From: Lysobacterales bacterium
Lineage (GTDB): Bacteria > Pseudomonadota > Gammaproteobacteria > Xanthomonadales > Xanthomonadaceae
Reading direction: 5' to 3'
Assembly (NCBI GenBank): GCA_015655035.1
Contig: JAATFS010000064.1
Location: 1 to 6,899 of the forward strand
DNA length: 6,899 nt
Position numbers and translations under genes: made by a program. Below, piece after piece: positions 1 to 5,013 of this stretch (position 1 is the first letter of the stretch; every line of letters begins with the position of its first letter). The notes below the pieces were generated by a model, which had not been told where the DNA came from, did no database searches, and saw nothing but the letters and a program-made list of their open reading frames with translations.

Positions 1-157
1 ATACCTGACGATCCTGCGCCAACACGGCAGCCGTTGACGACGCTGGCAGGCCCGTCGGCGTGAGCGACGACAGAGCTCGAGGCTCGCCGCTGCACCGTCA
101 CGTATTGATTCACGCGTAAAAGTCTACGCCGGTTGCACGCCACCCCAGACCCCGGAC

Positions 158-187
158 AAAAAAACGCCACCGTTCCCGGTGGCGTTT
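158..187 (-). terminator. Intrinsic (rho-independent) terminator after exbD2
   Basis: On the minus strand a perfect 11-bp stem (162-172 paired with 177-187) closes a four-base GGAA loop, a GNRA-type tetraloop. The strand then runs into seven consecutive Ts (158-164, partly in the stem base). It lies about 60 bases past the exbD2 stop codon and is oriented to end the tonB-exbB-exbD1-exbD2 transcript. The plus strand has only a short T run after the stem (185-187), so termination is expected mainly in the minus direction. Confidence 0.93.
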
Positions 188-217
188 GCAGTCGCGTCAT
201 GACTGTTTTGTAACGGT

Positions 218-249
218 ATTGCGGTGTTGCTTAATTGCGGTGTTGCTTA
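218..249. repeat. Perfect 16-bp tandem duplication over the exbD2 stop codon
   Basis: The unit attgcggtgttgctta occurs twice back to back (218-233 and 234-249) with no mismatch. The right-hand copy contains the exbD2 stop codon (247-249) and the left-hand copy repeats those bases 16 nt downstream, in another frame. The protein is therefore unaffected, and only the 3' untranslated region is lengthened. Two exact copies suggest a recent slippage or duplication event. Confidence 0.9.
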
Positions 250-657
250 CTGTACGAAGCCGATCTTCTTCATGTCCGCGTTCTTGGCGGCAGCCAGCAC
301 CTTGGCTACCACTTCGTACTCGGCTTCCGAATTCGCGTCGATTTTCAACTGCGGCTGGTTGGTCGGATCCGACTGGACCACTTCCTCCATGCGCTGCTGC
401 AATTGCTCGACCCCGATCGGGCTGTTGTTCCAGGACACCTGATTACCTGCATCGATACGAAGCTCGATCGGCGGCGGCGGCTCCACCGTCTGCGGTGGCG
501 GATTGAGTACCCGCTGCGGCAGATCCACGGCGATCGGATAGGTCATGATCGGCGCGGTAACGATGAAGATGATCAGCAACACCAGCATCACGTCGATAAG
601 CGGCGTGACGTTGATATCGGCCATCGGCTTTCCGCTGGTCCCACTACTGAAAGCCAT
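247..657 (-). CDS. exbD2: ExbD2, second ExbD-type biopolymer transport protein
   Basis: This 136-residue protein is a paralogue of the upstream ExbD1. It has a short cytoplasmic N-terminus, one transmembrane helix (about residues 22-39) preceded by the ADINVTPLIDVMLVLL signature, and a periplasmic domain ending in KKIGFVQ. Asp22 in the helix aligns with E. coli ExbD Asp25, the proton-pathway residue, so it looks competent for energy transduction. Unlike ExbD1 it has a proline-rich stretch just after the membrane (PPP at 53-55, PPPP at 60-63). It starts two bases after the exbD1 stop, with an AGAGGG ribosome site inside exbD1's last codons, so translational coupling is likely. In Xanthomonas campestris, exbD2 is reported to be dispensable for iron uptake but needed to induce the hypersensitive response on pepper; carrying that role over to this organism is inference. 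Confidence 0.93.
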   Translation of the reverse strand: MAFSSGTSGKPMADINVTPLIDVMLVLLIIFIVTAPIMTYPIAVDLPQRVLNPPPQTVEPPPPIELRIDAGNQVSWNNSPIGVEQLQQRMEEVVQSDPTNQPQLKIDANSEAEYEVVAKVLAAAKNADMKKIGFVQ

Positions 658-659
658 GC

Positions 660-1082
660 TTACTGCCCTCTGTCTTTGGTGGTGACGAAACCGATGTCCA
701 ACATGCCCTGGCCCTGCGCGATCTTCATGATGTCGTTGATCGTGCTCATCTTCGTGGTGCGATCACCACGAAGGTTGAGCGCAGGCTGCGGCGTCTGCTG
801 CGCGGCGGTAGAAAGCCGCGACTCCAACGCTTCCTTCGAAACAGGCTCGTCGTTGAAGAACACATCGCCGTTTTCCTTCACCGCGATGGTGATTGGAGTG
901 ACGCGTTTTTCGTCCTCATCCACCTTGGTGAGGTTGGCCTTGGGCAATTCCACCTTGACCTTCTGGGTCATCAACGGTGTGGTGATGATGAAGATGATCA
1001 ACAGCACCAGCATCACGTCCACGAGGGGCGTGACGTTGATGTCGGCCATTGGGCCGCTGTTGTTTCCACTACTGAAGGCCAT
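660..1082 (-). CDS. exbD1: ExbD1, biopolymer transport protein of the TonB complex
   Basis: This 140-residue inner-membrane protein partners ExbB to form the proton-driven motor that energises TonB. The MADINVTPLVDVMLVLLIIF signature marks the single transmembrane helix (about residues 22-40). Asp22 corresponds to the essential E. coli Asp25. A periplasmic domain follows and ends near the usual IGFV motif (residues 130-133), plus a short extra tail, TTKDRGQ. Its length matches the family. The ATG at 1082 is preceded by GGAG at 1089-1092 with 6-base spacing, preferred over Met12. It lies 51 bases after exbB and 2 bases before exbD2. Its N-terminus (MAFSSG) and helix are nearly the same as in ExbD2. 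By homology with the X. campestris system it is expected to be the ExbD required for ferric-siderophore uptake. Confidence 0.95.
   Translation of the reverse strand: MAFSSGNNSGPMADINVTPLVDVMLVLLIIFIITTPLMTQKVKVELPKANLTKVDEDEKRVTPITIAVKENGDVFFNDEPVSKEALESRLSTAAQQTPQPALNLRGDRTTKMSTINDIMKIAQGQGMLDIGFVTTKDRGQ
666..671 (-). promoter_or_regulatory. Ribosome binding site of exbD2, inside exbD1
   Basis: AGAGGG on the minus strand lies 8 bases before the exbD2 ATG and is embedded in the last sense codons of exbD1. Ribosomes finishing exbD1 would stop within a few bases of the exbD2 start, which fits coupled translation. It also supports the upstream Met over the internal Met12. Confidence 0.7.
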
Positions 1083-1133
1083 AACAGGCTCCGTCTAAAT
1101 CAACGCAAAATCTTCTGTGCCCGAAGGCGCGTC

Positions 1134-1895
1134 TTACTTGACGCGCGAACCGGTGGCAAAGAAGTCGTGCAGGTCGTGAGCGAACGTATCGAACTTCGAG
1201 ATCGTCGAGGTGTTGATCTTGGAGAAGAAGTTGAACGCGAACACTGCCGGGATAGCGACGAACAGGCCGATGGCGGTCATGATCAGCGCCTCGCCGACCG
1301 GGCCGGCAACCGCTTCGATACCGGCATTGCCGCTGGCACCGATCTTGATCAGCGCGCCGTAGATGCCCCACACGGTACCCAGCAGACCGACGAACGGCGA
1401 GGTCGCGCCGACGGTTGCCAGCAGCACCATGCCGGACTGCAGCTTGCCGCTTTCGCGGGTCACGGCCTGACGCAGGGCGCGATCGACGAATTCCGAACGG
1501 CTCAGGTTCTCGCCCAGACCGGCACCGCTGCTTTCAGCGCGCTGGTGGTGAGCAGCAGCCTGGGCTGCGTCCAGAGCGATCTTGGAGAACGGCTCCGAAG
1601 CGGGCTGCTCTTCCATCGCACGGATGGCGTCCTGTGCGTTCGGGGCATCCCAGAAAGCATTGACGACGCGATCCGAAGCCGACTTCAGGCGGGCAGCGCG
1701 GAAGATATTGATGACGGTCCAGTACCAGGACGCGGCCGACATCGTGATCAGAGCAATAAGCACGACCCAGGAAACGGCGAAGTCACCGGGGTTGGAGGTC
1801 ATTTCACCGATCAGGTGCTCGAAGCCCATCTGCGAAAGAGCAGCAGACGGATTGGAGCCCCCTGCAGCGGCGGCGATGAAGAATTCCTGCAGCAT
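1134..1895 (-). CDS. exbB: ExbB, proton channel subunit of the TonB complex
   Basis: This 253-residue MotA/TolQ/ExbB-family integral membrane protein forms the pore-containing oligomer that houses ExbD and powers TonB. Three hydrophobic helices are visible, at about 38-62, 152-180 and 197-222. A cytoplasmic loop of roughly 90 residues separates the first two. Signature residues are present: Thr174 in GLLGTVWGIYGAL, Glu202 in GEALIMTAIGL and Thr207, matching E. coli ExbB Thr148, Glu176 and Thr181. The periplasmic N-terminus (about 35 residues, small and polar) has no clear cleavable signal peptide. An AAGGT ribosome site lies 7 bases before the ATG. The gene follows tonB after an 88-base gap containing a GC-rich hairpin, and precedes exbD1 by 51 bases. 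Confidence 0.96.
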   Translation of the reverse strand: MLQEFFIAAAAGGSNPSAALSQMGFEHLIGEMTSNPGDFAVSWVVLIALITMSAASWYWTVINIFRAARLKSASDRVVNAFWDAPNAQDAIRAMEEQPASEPFSKIALDAAQAAAHHQRAESSGAGLGENLSRSEFVDRALRQAVTRESGKLQSGMVLLATVGATSPFVGLLGTVWGIYGALIKIGASGNAGIEAVAGPVGEALIMTAIGLFVAIPAVFAFNFFSKINTSTISKFDTFAHDLHDFFATGSRVK

Positions 1896-1956
1896 GACGC
1901 TTACCTTTGTTGTGTGTGGTGATGAAGGGTGGTGCTAAGAGAGACAGTCATCCGCA

Positions 1957-1974
1957 GGGCCGGGGTGCCGGCCC
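1957..1974 (-). other. GC-rich stem-loop between tonB and exbB
   Basis: A perfect all-G/C 7-bp inverted repeat (1957-1963 with 1968-1974) surrounds a four-base loop, 9 bases past the tonB stop. No T tract follows on the minus strand, so it is not a classical terminator. It could instead stabilise the 3' end of tonB mRNA, act as a processing point, or cause partial attenuation. Any of these roles is inference. Confidence 0.55.
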
Positions 1975-1983
1975 AAAGGATCA

Positions 1984-2655
1984 TCAATTGAGCGCGAAGT
2001 TGACCGGGACGCGGACGCGACCGGCTGCCTTCTGCCCATTGACCATGGAAGCATTGAACTTCCACTTACGCGCCGCCTCCATGGCAGCACGGTCAAGGTC
2101 ACGATTGCGGCTGGACTTCTCGACCGACACGTTGGTCACGTTACCATCCGCGTCCACGTCGACGATCAAGATGACCTCACCTTGTACGCCGGCACGGAAA
2201 GCTGCAGGCGGATACTTCGGCGGGTTCATGTTCTTCGACGAGATATCGATGCTGGCACCGATATCACTCGGCGGTGCCGGCGGCGCAGGCGGTGCCGGCT
2301 GCGTGACGACATCGTTGGGACGCGGTTCGGGGACGTCGACGACCGGCGCTTCCGGCGGCGGCGGAACCGGCGACGGCTTCGGCGGCGACAGGTTCTTGAC
2401 CGGCGGCGGCGGCTTGTCTTCCGGCGGCGGCGGCGGCGGTGGCGGTGGCGGCGGTGGCGGTGCATCCACCAGCGTCACCATGGTGGTGCGCTCTTTCTCC
2501 GCAGGAGCCTTCGGCGCCACGGCGGGAATCAGCAGCATCATCAAGGCAGCGAGATGCAAAGCAATTACAAAAGCAATACCGAAAACGCGGGCCCAGTTCA
2601 AACCCTGGTTCTCGGCGTCTCGGTCGTGCCTGTGGACAACAAATTGTTCCGTCAT
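1984..2655 (-). CDS. tonB: TonB energy transducer
   Basis: This 223-residue protein couples the ExbB/ExbD proton motor to TonB-dependent outer-membrane receptors. It has an N-terminal cytoplasmic segment (1-22) and one uncleaved membrane anchor (about 24-47). His34 in the anchor is placed like E. coli TonB His20. A periplasm-spanning proline-rich linker follows (about 65-130), including 13 consecutive prolines at 66-78. The C-terminal domain (about 140-223) carries the YP motif at Tyr148-Pro149, a GEVILIVDVDADGNV strand-turn, and AARKWKF. The ATG at 2655 has only a weak upstream purine run (AAAGAG, about 10 bases away), but the N-terminus fits the family. A separate promoter, palindrome and structured leader lie upstream, so it probably begins its own transcription unit running to the terminator at 158-187. 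Confidence 0.96.
   Translation of the reverse strand: MTEQFVVHRHDRDAENQGLNWARVFGIAFVIALHLAALMMLLIPAVAPKAPAEKERTTMVTLVDAPPPPPPPPPPPPPEDKPPPPVKNLSPPKPSPVPPPPEAPVVDVPEPRPNDVVTQPAPPAPPAPPSDIGASIDISSKNMNPPKYPPAAFRAGVQGEVILIVDVDADGNVTNVSVEKSSRNRDLDRAAMEAARKWKFNASMVNGQKAAGRVRVPVNFALN
2422..2460 (-). repeat. Proline-codon repeat (CCG/CCA)13 in tonB
   Basis: Thirteen uninterrupted proline codons (ten CCG, three CCA) encode residues 66-78 of TonB. The tract is a near-perfect triplet microsatellite, so its copy number may vary between strains by slippage in units of one proline without shifting frame. Shorter PPPP runs follow (82-85 and 98-101). Confidence 0.9.
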
Positions 2656-2682
2656 GCGCCAATGGCTCTTTCTGTGGGGGCC

Positions 2683-2727
2683 TGGATCACGATCGCTGAT
2701 CCCCGGTTCGGACGGTTTTCACACCGT
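2683..2727 (-). promoter_or_regulatory. Structured 5' leader of tonB (two hairpins)
   Basis: Between the predicted tonB promoter and its ATG lie two perfect inverted repeats. ACGGT/ACCGT (2712-2716 with 2723-2727) has a 6-base loop. GGATCA/TGATCC (2683-2688 with 2696-2701) has a 7-base loop. The promoter-proximal hairpin would form first and the second ends about 27 bases before the start codon. They could affect mRNA stability or translation. No T tract follows, so simple termination is unlikely. Confidence 0.4.
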
Positions 2728-2740
2728 AGGAACCTCCAAG

Positions 2741-2769
2741 CTTATACCAATCCCAACGCCTGTAACTAC
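2741..2769 (-). promoter_or_regulatory. Candidate tonB promoter (extended -10)
   Basis: The minus strand reads TGG-TATAAG: an extended -10 element with TATAAG at 2741-2746 and the TG at 2748-2749. At 17-bp spacing the -35 hexamer would be GTAGTT (2764-2769), a poor match, as is common for extended -10 promoters. The start site would fall near 2734, giving a leader of roughly 78 bases. It sits in the only sizeable gap before tonB, which supports an independent tonB transcript. Confidence 0.5.
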
Positions 2770-2778
2770 GTGTTTACA
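2761..2778. promoter_or_regulatory. 18-bp palindrome over the tonB -35 region (candidate operator)
   Basis: The sequence has the form TGTAA-N2-ACGT-N2-TTACA, with 14 of 18 positions symmetric. It overlaps the predicted -35 element of the tonB promoter, a typical place for a dimeric repressor or activator site. It does not resemble the classical AT-rich Fur consensus (GATAATGATAATCATTATC) in composition or arrangement. The regulator cannot be named from sequence alone. Confidence 0.4.
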
Positions 2779-2805
2779 GCGCAATCAGGGGTTATTTTTT
2801 ACGTT

Positions 2806-4002
2806 TTACTTCAGGTTGACGATCTTTTTTGCTTCATCCGGCTTCTTCACGCCCTTGGCCAGTGCCTGTTGGGCGGCCTGCTTGGCTTCCGGGATGCGTC
2901 CTTCGGAGTGCAGCACCTTGGCCAGGTTCAGATAGGTCTCGCCGTCCTTGGAAAGAGGGGCTGCTTTCTGCCAGTTCTCGATCGCCTGTGGCAGTTGCTC
3001 GCTGTAGTAGTACGACTGTGCCAGCGCCAGGTAGGTCTGGTAGTCCGGCTTGAGGATGCCCTTCTGCAGGCCCTCGTTGATCACCGCGATCACGTCCTTT
3101 TCCTTGTTCTCGGTATTGGCGTAGATCGAGTACAGCTGCTTGTATTCCTTTTCCTCGGTGAGCTGGCCGCTGCTGCGCAGCTTGTCCATCACCGCAGCGG
3201 CCTTGTCCATCTGATCGGCCTGCATGTACATGCTCGCCAGGTTGAGCTGGGCCTTCTTGTCGTTGGGCGACTTGGCAGCCAGCGCTTCGGCGGCGGCGGT
3301 GGCTTCGCCGGTCTGGCCAGCCTCGGCATACGCGGCCATCAACAGCTGGTTCCAGCTGTCCTTCGGTTCCGGCGAGGCGGCGACGGCCTGCTTCAGCACC
3401 GGAATCGCTTCCTGGTACTTCTCGCTCTGGTACAGCGCCTGGCCCTTCAGGATCAGGTCTTCCGGACGTTGCGACTTGGTTTCGGCCAAGTACTTGTCCA
3501 GCGTGACCAGGCCTTCCTGGTACTGGTCGTCCTGCAACTGCAACTGCGCCAGCATCAGCAGCGACTGGTAGTGGCCGTTGTTGTCCAGGCCATTGAACTG
3601 GACGGCCTGCTGCAAGTACCGCTTGGCGGCCGCGCTGTCGTCCAGGTTGTAGGCAGCCTGCGCCGCGAGCTGGGCAGCCAGGGACTTGTCGGCTTCGTTG
3701 GCCGACGCATTGCCCAGGATCTCGTCGGCCTGAGTGCGCACGCCGGCGTAGTCTTCGCCCTTGTTGTAGGTCTCGATCAGCTTCTGCAGCTTGCTGCCGA
3801 GCTTGGACGAGGTCTTGACCTTGGGGGCTTCGCGGGTAGCCTGCGGATACAGGTTCTCGACCTTGCCGCTGCTCTTGGATTTACGGCTCTGGCGCTCGGA
3901 AGAGGAATCCGACTGTGCGACCGCGTCAGCAACGACGGTCCCGCCCAGCATTGCAGCAATGAACAAGGACAGCAGGGCTTTATTGCGGTTGTGCAGTTTC
4001 AT
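2806..4002 (-). CDS. Exported TPR-repeat protein upstream of tonB
   Basis: The precursor is 398 residues from the second of two adjacent ATGs (399 from the first, 4005). The second is preferred because GAGG lies 6 bases before it and only 3 before the first. A Sec signal peptide is clear: basic MKLHNRNK, hydrophobic LLSLFIAAMLGGTVV, and an AVA-Q cleavage site near residue 29. A Ser/Lys-rich linker follows, then helical repeats from about residue 105 to 390 that look like six to eight degenerate tetratricopeptide units. The clearest are ILKGQALYQSEKYQEAIPVL and YLALAQSYYYSEQLPQAIEN. There is no lipobox and no later membrane segment, so it should be periplasmic. TPRs bind proteins; the partner is unknown. 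TPR genes also adjoin some other TonB clusters (Vibrio TonB2-type), which suggests a role with the TonB complex, but this is inference. Confidence 0.85.
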   Translation of the reverse strand: MKLHNRNKALLSLFIAAMLGGTVVADAVAQSDSSSERQSRKSKSSGKVENLYPQATREAPKVKTSSKLGSKLQKLIETYNKGEDYAGVRTQADEILGNASANEADKSLAAQLAAQAAYNLDDSAAAKRYLQQAVQFNGLDNNGHYQSLLMLAQLQLQDDQYQEGLVTLDKYLAETKSQRPEDLILKGQALYQSEKYQEAIPVLKQAVAASPEPKDSWNQLLMAAYAEAGQTGEATAAAEALAAKSPNDKKAQLNLASMYMQADQMDKAAAVMDKLRSSGQLTEEKEYKQLYSIYANTENKEKDVIAVINEGLQKGILKPDYQTYLALAQSYYYSEQLPQAIENWQKAAPLSKDGETYLNLAKVLHSEGRIPEAKQAAQQALAKGVKKPDEAKKIVNLK

Positions 4003-4005
4003 CAT

Positions 4006-4012
4006 TCACCTC
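4006..4012 (-). promoter_or_regulatory. Ribosome binding site that decides the TPR-gene start
   Basis: GAGGTGA on the minus strand directly precedes two consecutive ATG codons. Spacing from GAGG is 3 bases to the first ATG (4005) and 6 to the second (4002), so the second is the better start. The two choices differ by one methionine. Confidence 0.6.
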
Positions 4013-4018
4013 AGTCGG

Positions 4019-4038
4019 CCCGCCGCAACCGCGGCGGG
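4019..4038 (-). other. GC-rich hairpin in the leader of the TPR gene
   Basis: A perfect 8-bp all-G/C inverted repeat (4019-4026 with 4031-4038) encloses a four-base loop, ending 6 bases before the GAGGTGA ribosome site. If transcription starts about 7 bases after the -10 candidate at 4045-4050, the hairpin would be at the extreme 5' end of the mRNA. Such a hairpin can protect transcripts from 5'-end-dependent decay. No T run follows, so it is not a terminator. Function is inferred. Confidence 0.5.
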
Positions 4039-4044
4039 GCAGAA

Positions 4045-4050
4045 AATATA
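4045..4050 (-). promoter_or_regulatory. Weak -10 candidate for the TPR gene
   Basis: TATATT on the minus strand lies about 43 bases before the TPR-gene start, in the 141-base gap after the M48 gene. No good -35 is present at 16-18 bp spacing; CTTACT at 15 bp matches 3 of 6. This AT-rich patch in an otherwise GC-rich gap is the best promoter candidate, but support is limited. Confidence 0.3.
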
Positions 4051-4143
4051 CACAGGCTTCACGAAAGTAAGCCCCCAAACTTAGCAGAAACATTCCCGCT
4101 CTGAAAACGGTTTCCTTGCAATTGCGCCGCTTTTTTTGTGACC

Positions 4144-4950
4144 CTATCCACAGTGTGGCGTGCGTCCTGCGCGCCTTGCCTGTTGATAGACCGGTTCCAG
4201 CGCCGGAGCATCGCGTTGCAGTTCGCGAATGCGGTTGGCCGGATCGGGGTGGGTGGACAGCCATTGCGGCGACCGGCTGCCACTGGCCGCCATCATGTTC
4301 TGCCACAAACCTACCGCCTGGGCCGGATTGAATCCAGCCTCGGCCATCAGGCGTTGCCCGACCACGTCCGCCTCGCTCTCCTGCACGCGTGAGCCGGGCA
4401 ACAGGAAGATCGTCTGTGCGGTCATGCCGCCCAGCTGATCGACCGCCGACGCCGCGCCGTTGCCATAGGCGGCGCCGGCCAGCGCGCCGAGCACGCCCAG
4501 GCCGGCCTGGGCCCCTAGTTGGCGGGTGATCCGTTCCTCGTGGTGGCGGGAAATGACATGGCCGATTTCATGGCCGAGCACTGCGGCCAGCTGGTCCTGG
4601 TTCTTGGCGACGCTGAAAATGCCGGTGTTCACGCCCACCTTGCCGCCGGGGAGGGCGAACGCGTTGGGTTCGTCATCGACGAACAACGCGGTTTCCCAGC
4701 GTGTGCTGCGCCACTGCGGGGGTAGCTGCGCAACGAGCGCGTTGACCACGCACTGCACGTATGCATTCTGCTTGCCGTTGCCGCTTACTTTTTCCTTCGC
4801 CTTGGTTTCGGCAAAGGACTGCGCGCCCAGCTGATCGAGCTGCTGCTGCGATACCCCGCCGACGACCTGCCGACGCCCGGTCGGAGAGGTGGTGGTCGCA
4901 CAGGCCGTCAAGGCCAGTGCAACGATCGCGCTCAACAACATCGATTTCAT
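4144..4950 (-). CDS. M48-family zinc metalloprotease lipoprotein
   Basis: This predicted 268-residue lipoprotein belongs to the M48 peptidases, related in layout to envelope proteases such as E. coli LoiP/YcaL. An upstream in-frame ATG (4977) exists, but the ATG at 4950 is chosen: GGGGAG lies 5 bases before it, and it begins directly with a lipoprotein signal peptide, MKSMLLSAIVALALTAC, with lipobox LTAC and Cys17. After the Cys comes an Ala/Thr/Ser region, not Asp, which fits outer-membrane sorting. The zinc motif HEIGH is at residues 127-131, with the third-ligand region ESEAD at about 191-195. NAFALPGGKVGVNTGIF precedes the active site and STHPDPANRI lies near the C-terminus. All catalytic elements are present. 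It probably takes part in envelope protein quality control; its substrate is unknown. It lies 63 bases after the CPBP gene. Confidence 0.93.
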   Translation of the reverse strand: MKSMLLSAIVALALTACATTTSPTGRRQVVGGVSQQQLDQLGAQSFAETKAKEKVSGNGKQNAYVQCVVNALVAQLPPQWRSTRWETALFVDDEPNAFALPGGKVGVNTGIFSVAKNQDQLAAVLGHEIGHVISRHHEERITRQLGAQAGLGVLGALAGAAYGNGAASAVDQLGGMTAQTIFLLPGSRVQESEADVVGQRLMAEAGFNPAQAVGLWQNMMAASGSRSPQWLSTHPDPANRIRELQRDAPALEPVYQQARRAGRTPHCG

Positions 4951-4955
4951 GGACG

Positions 4956-4961
4956 CTCCCC
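4956..4961 (-). promoter_or_regulatory. Ribosome binding site that decides the M48 gene start
   Basis: GGGGAG on the minus strand is 5 bases before the ATG at 4950. The alternative in-frame ATG at 4977 would place this site inside the coding region and add nine residues (MAGLPRGAS) ahead of a complete lipoprotein signal peptide. The downstream start is therefore preferred. Confidence 0.75.
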
Positions 4962-5013
4962 TTGGCAACCCGGCCATATTGTCGTCAAGATCGGCTTAAC
5001 TTTTCGTCAAACG

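Noticed and set aside
114..129. Small inverted repeat GCGTA/TACGC
   Set aside because: Only 5 bp with a 6-base loop, no T tract and no nearby gene; it is expected by chance.
1..157. Possible gene ends at the left edge (plus-strand frames stopping at 37 and 63; an open minus-strand frame from a GTG near 115)
   Set aside because: All are too short to identify. The minus-strand frame has no ribosome site and no recognisable sequence, and the expected xanthomonad neighbour pdxJ is not visible. A convergent gene ending just inside the window is possible but unsupported.
235..1098. A 287-codon plus-strand open frame opposite exbD1/exbD2
   Set aside because: It lies antisense to two well-recognised ExbD genes; its composition is low in domain-like character and it has no plausible ribosome site or family resemblance.
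2656..2805. Fur box upstream of tonB
   Set aside because: Searched by eye for the AT-rich GATAAT-type repeats on both strands; none found. The palindrome at 2761-2778 has a different pattern.
2182..4104. A 640-codon open frame on the plus strand
   Set aside because: It runs antisense through tonB and the TPR gene, the translation is rich in Arg/Leu/Val/Gln with no domain pattern, and the minus-strand genes are unmistakable. It is a GC-driven shadow.
4118..4137. Possible plus-strand terminator (GC-rich bases followed by seven Ts)
   Set aside because: The palindrome GCAATTGC is too short and is separated from the T run, with no real stem next to it. There is no plus-strand gene to terminate, and on the minus strand the run is As, so it does not end the M48 transcript.
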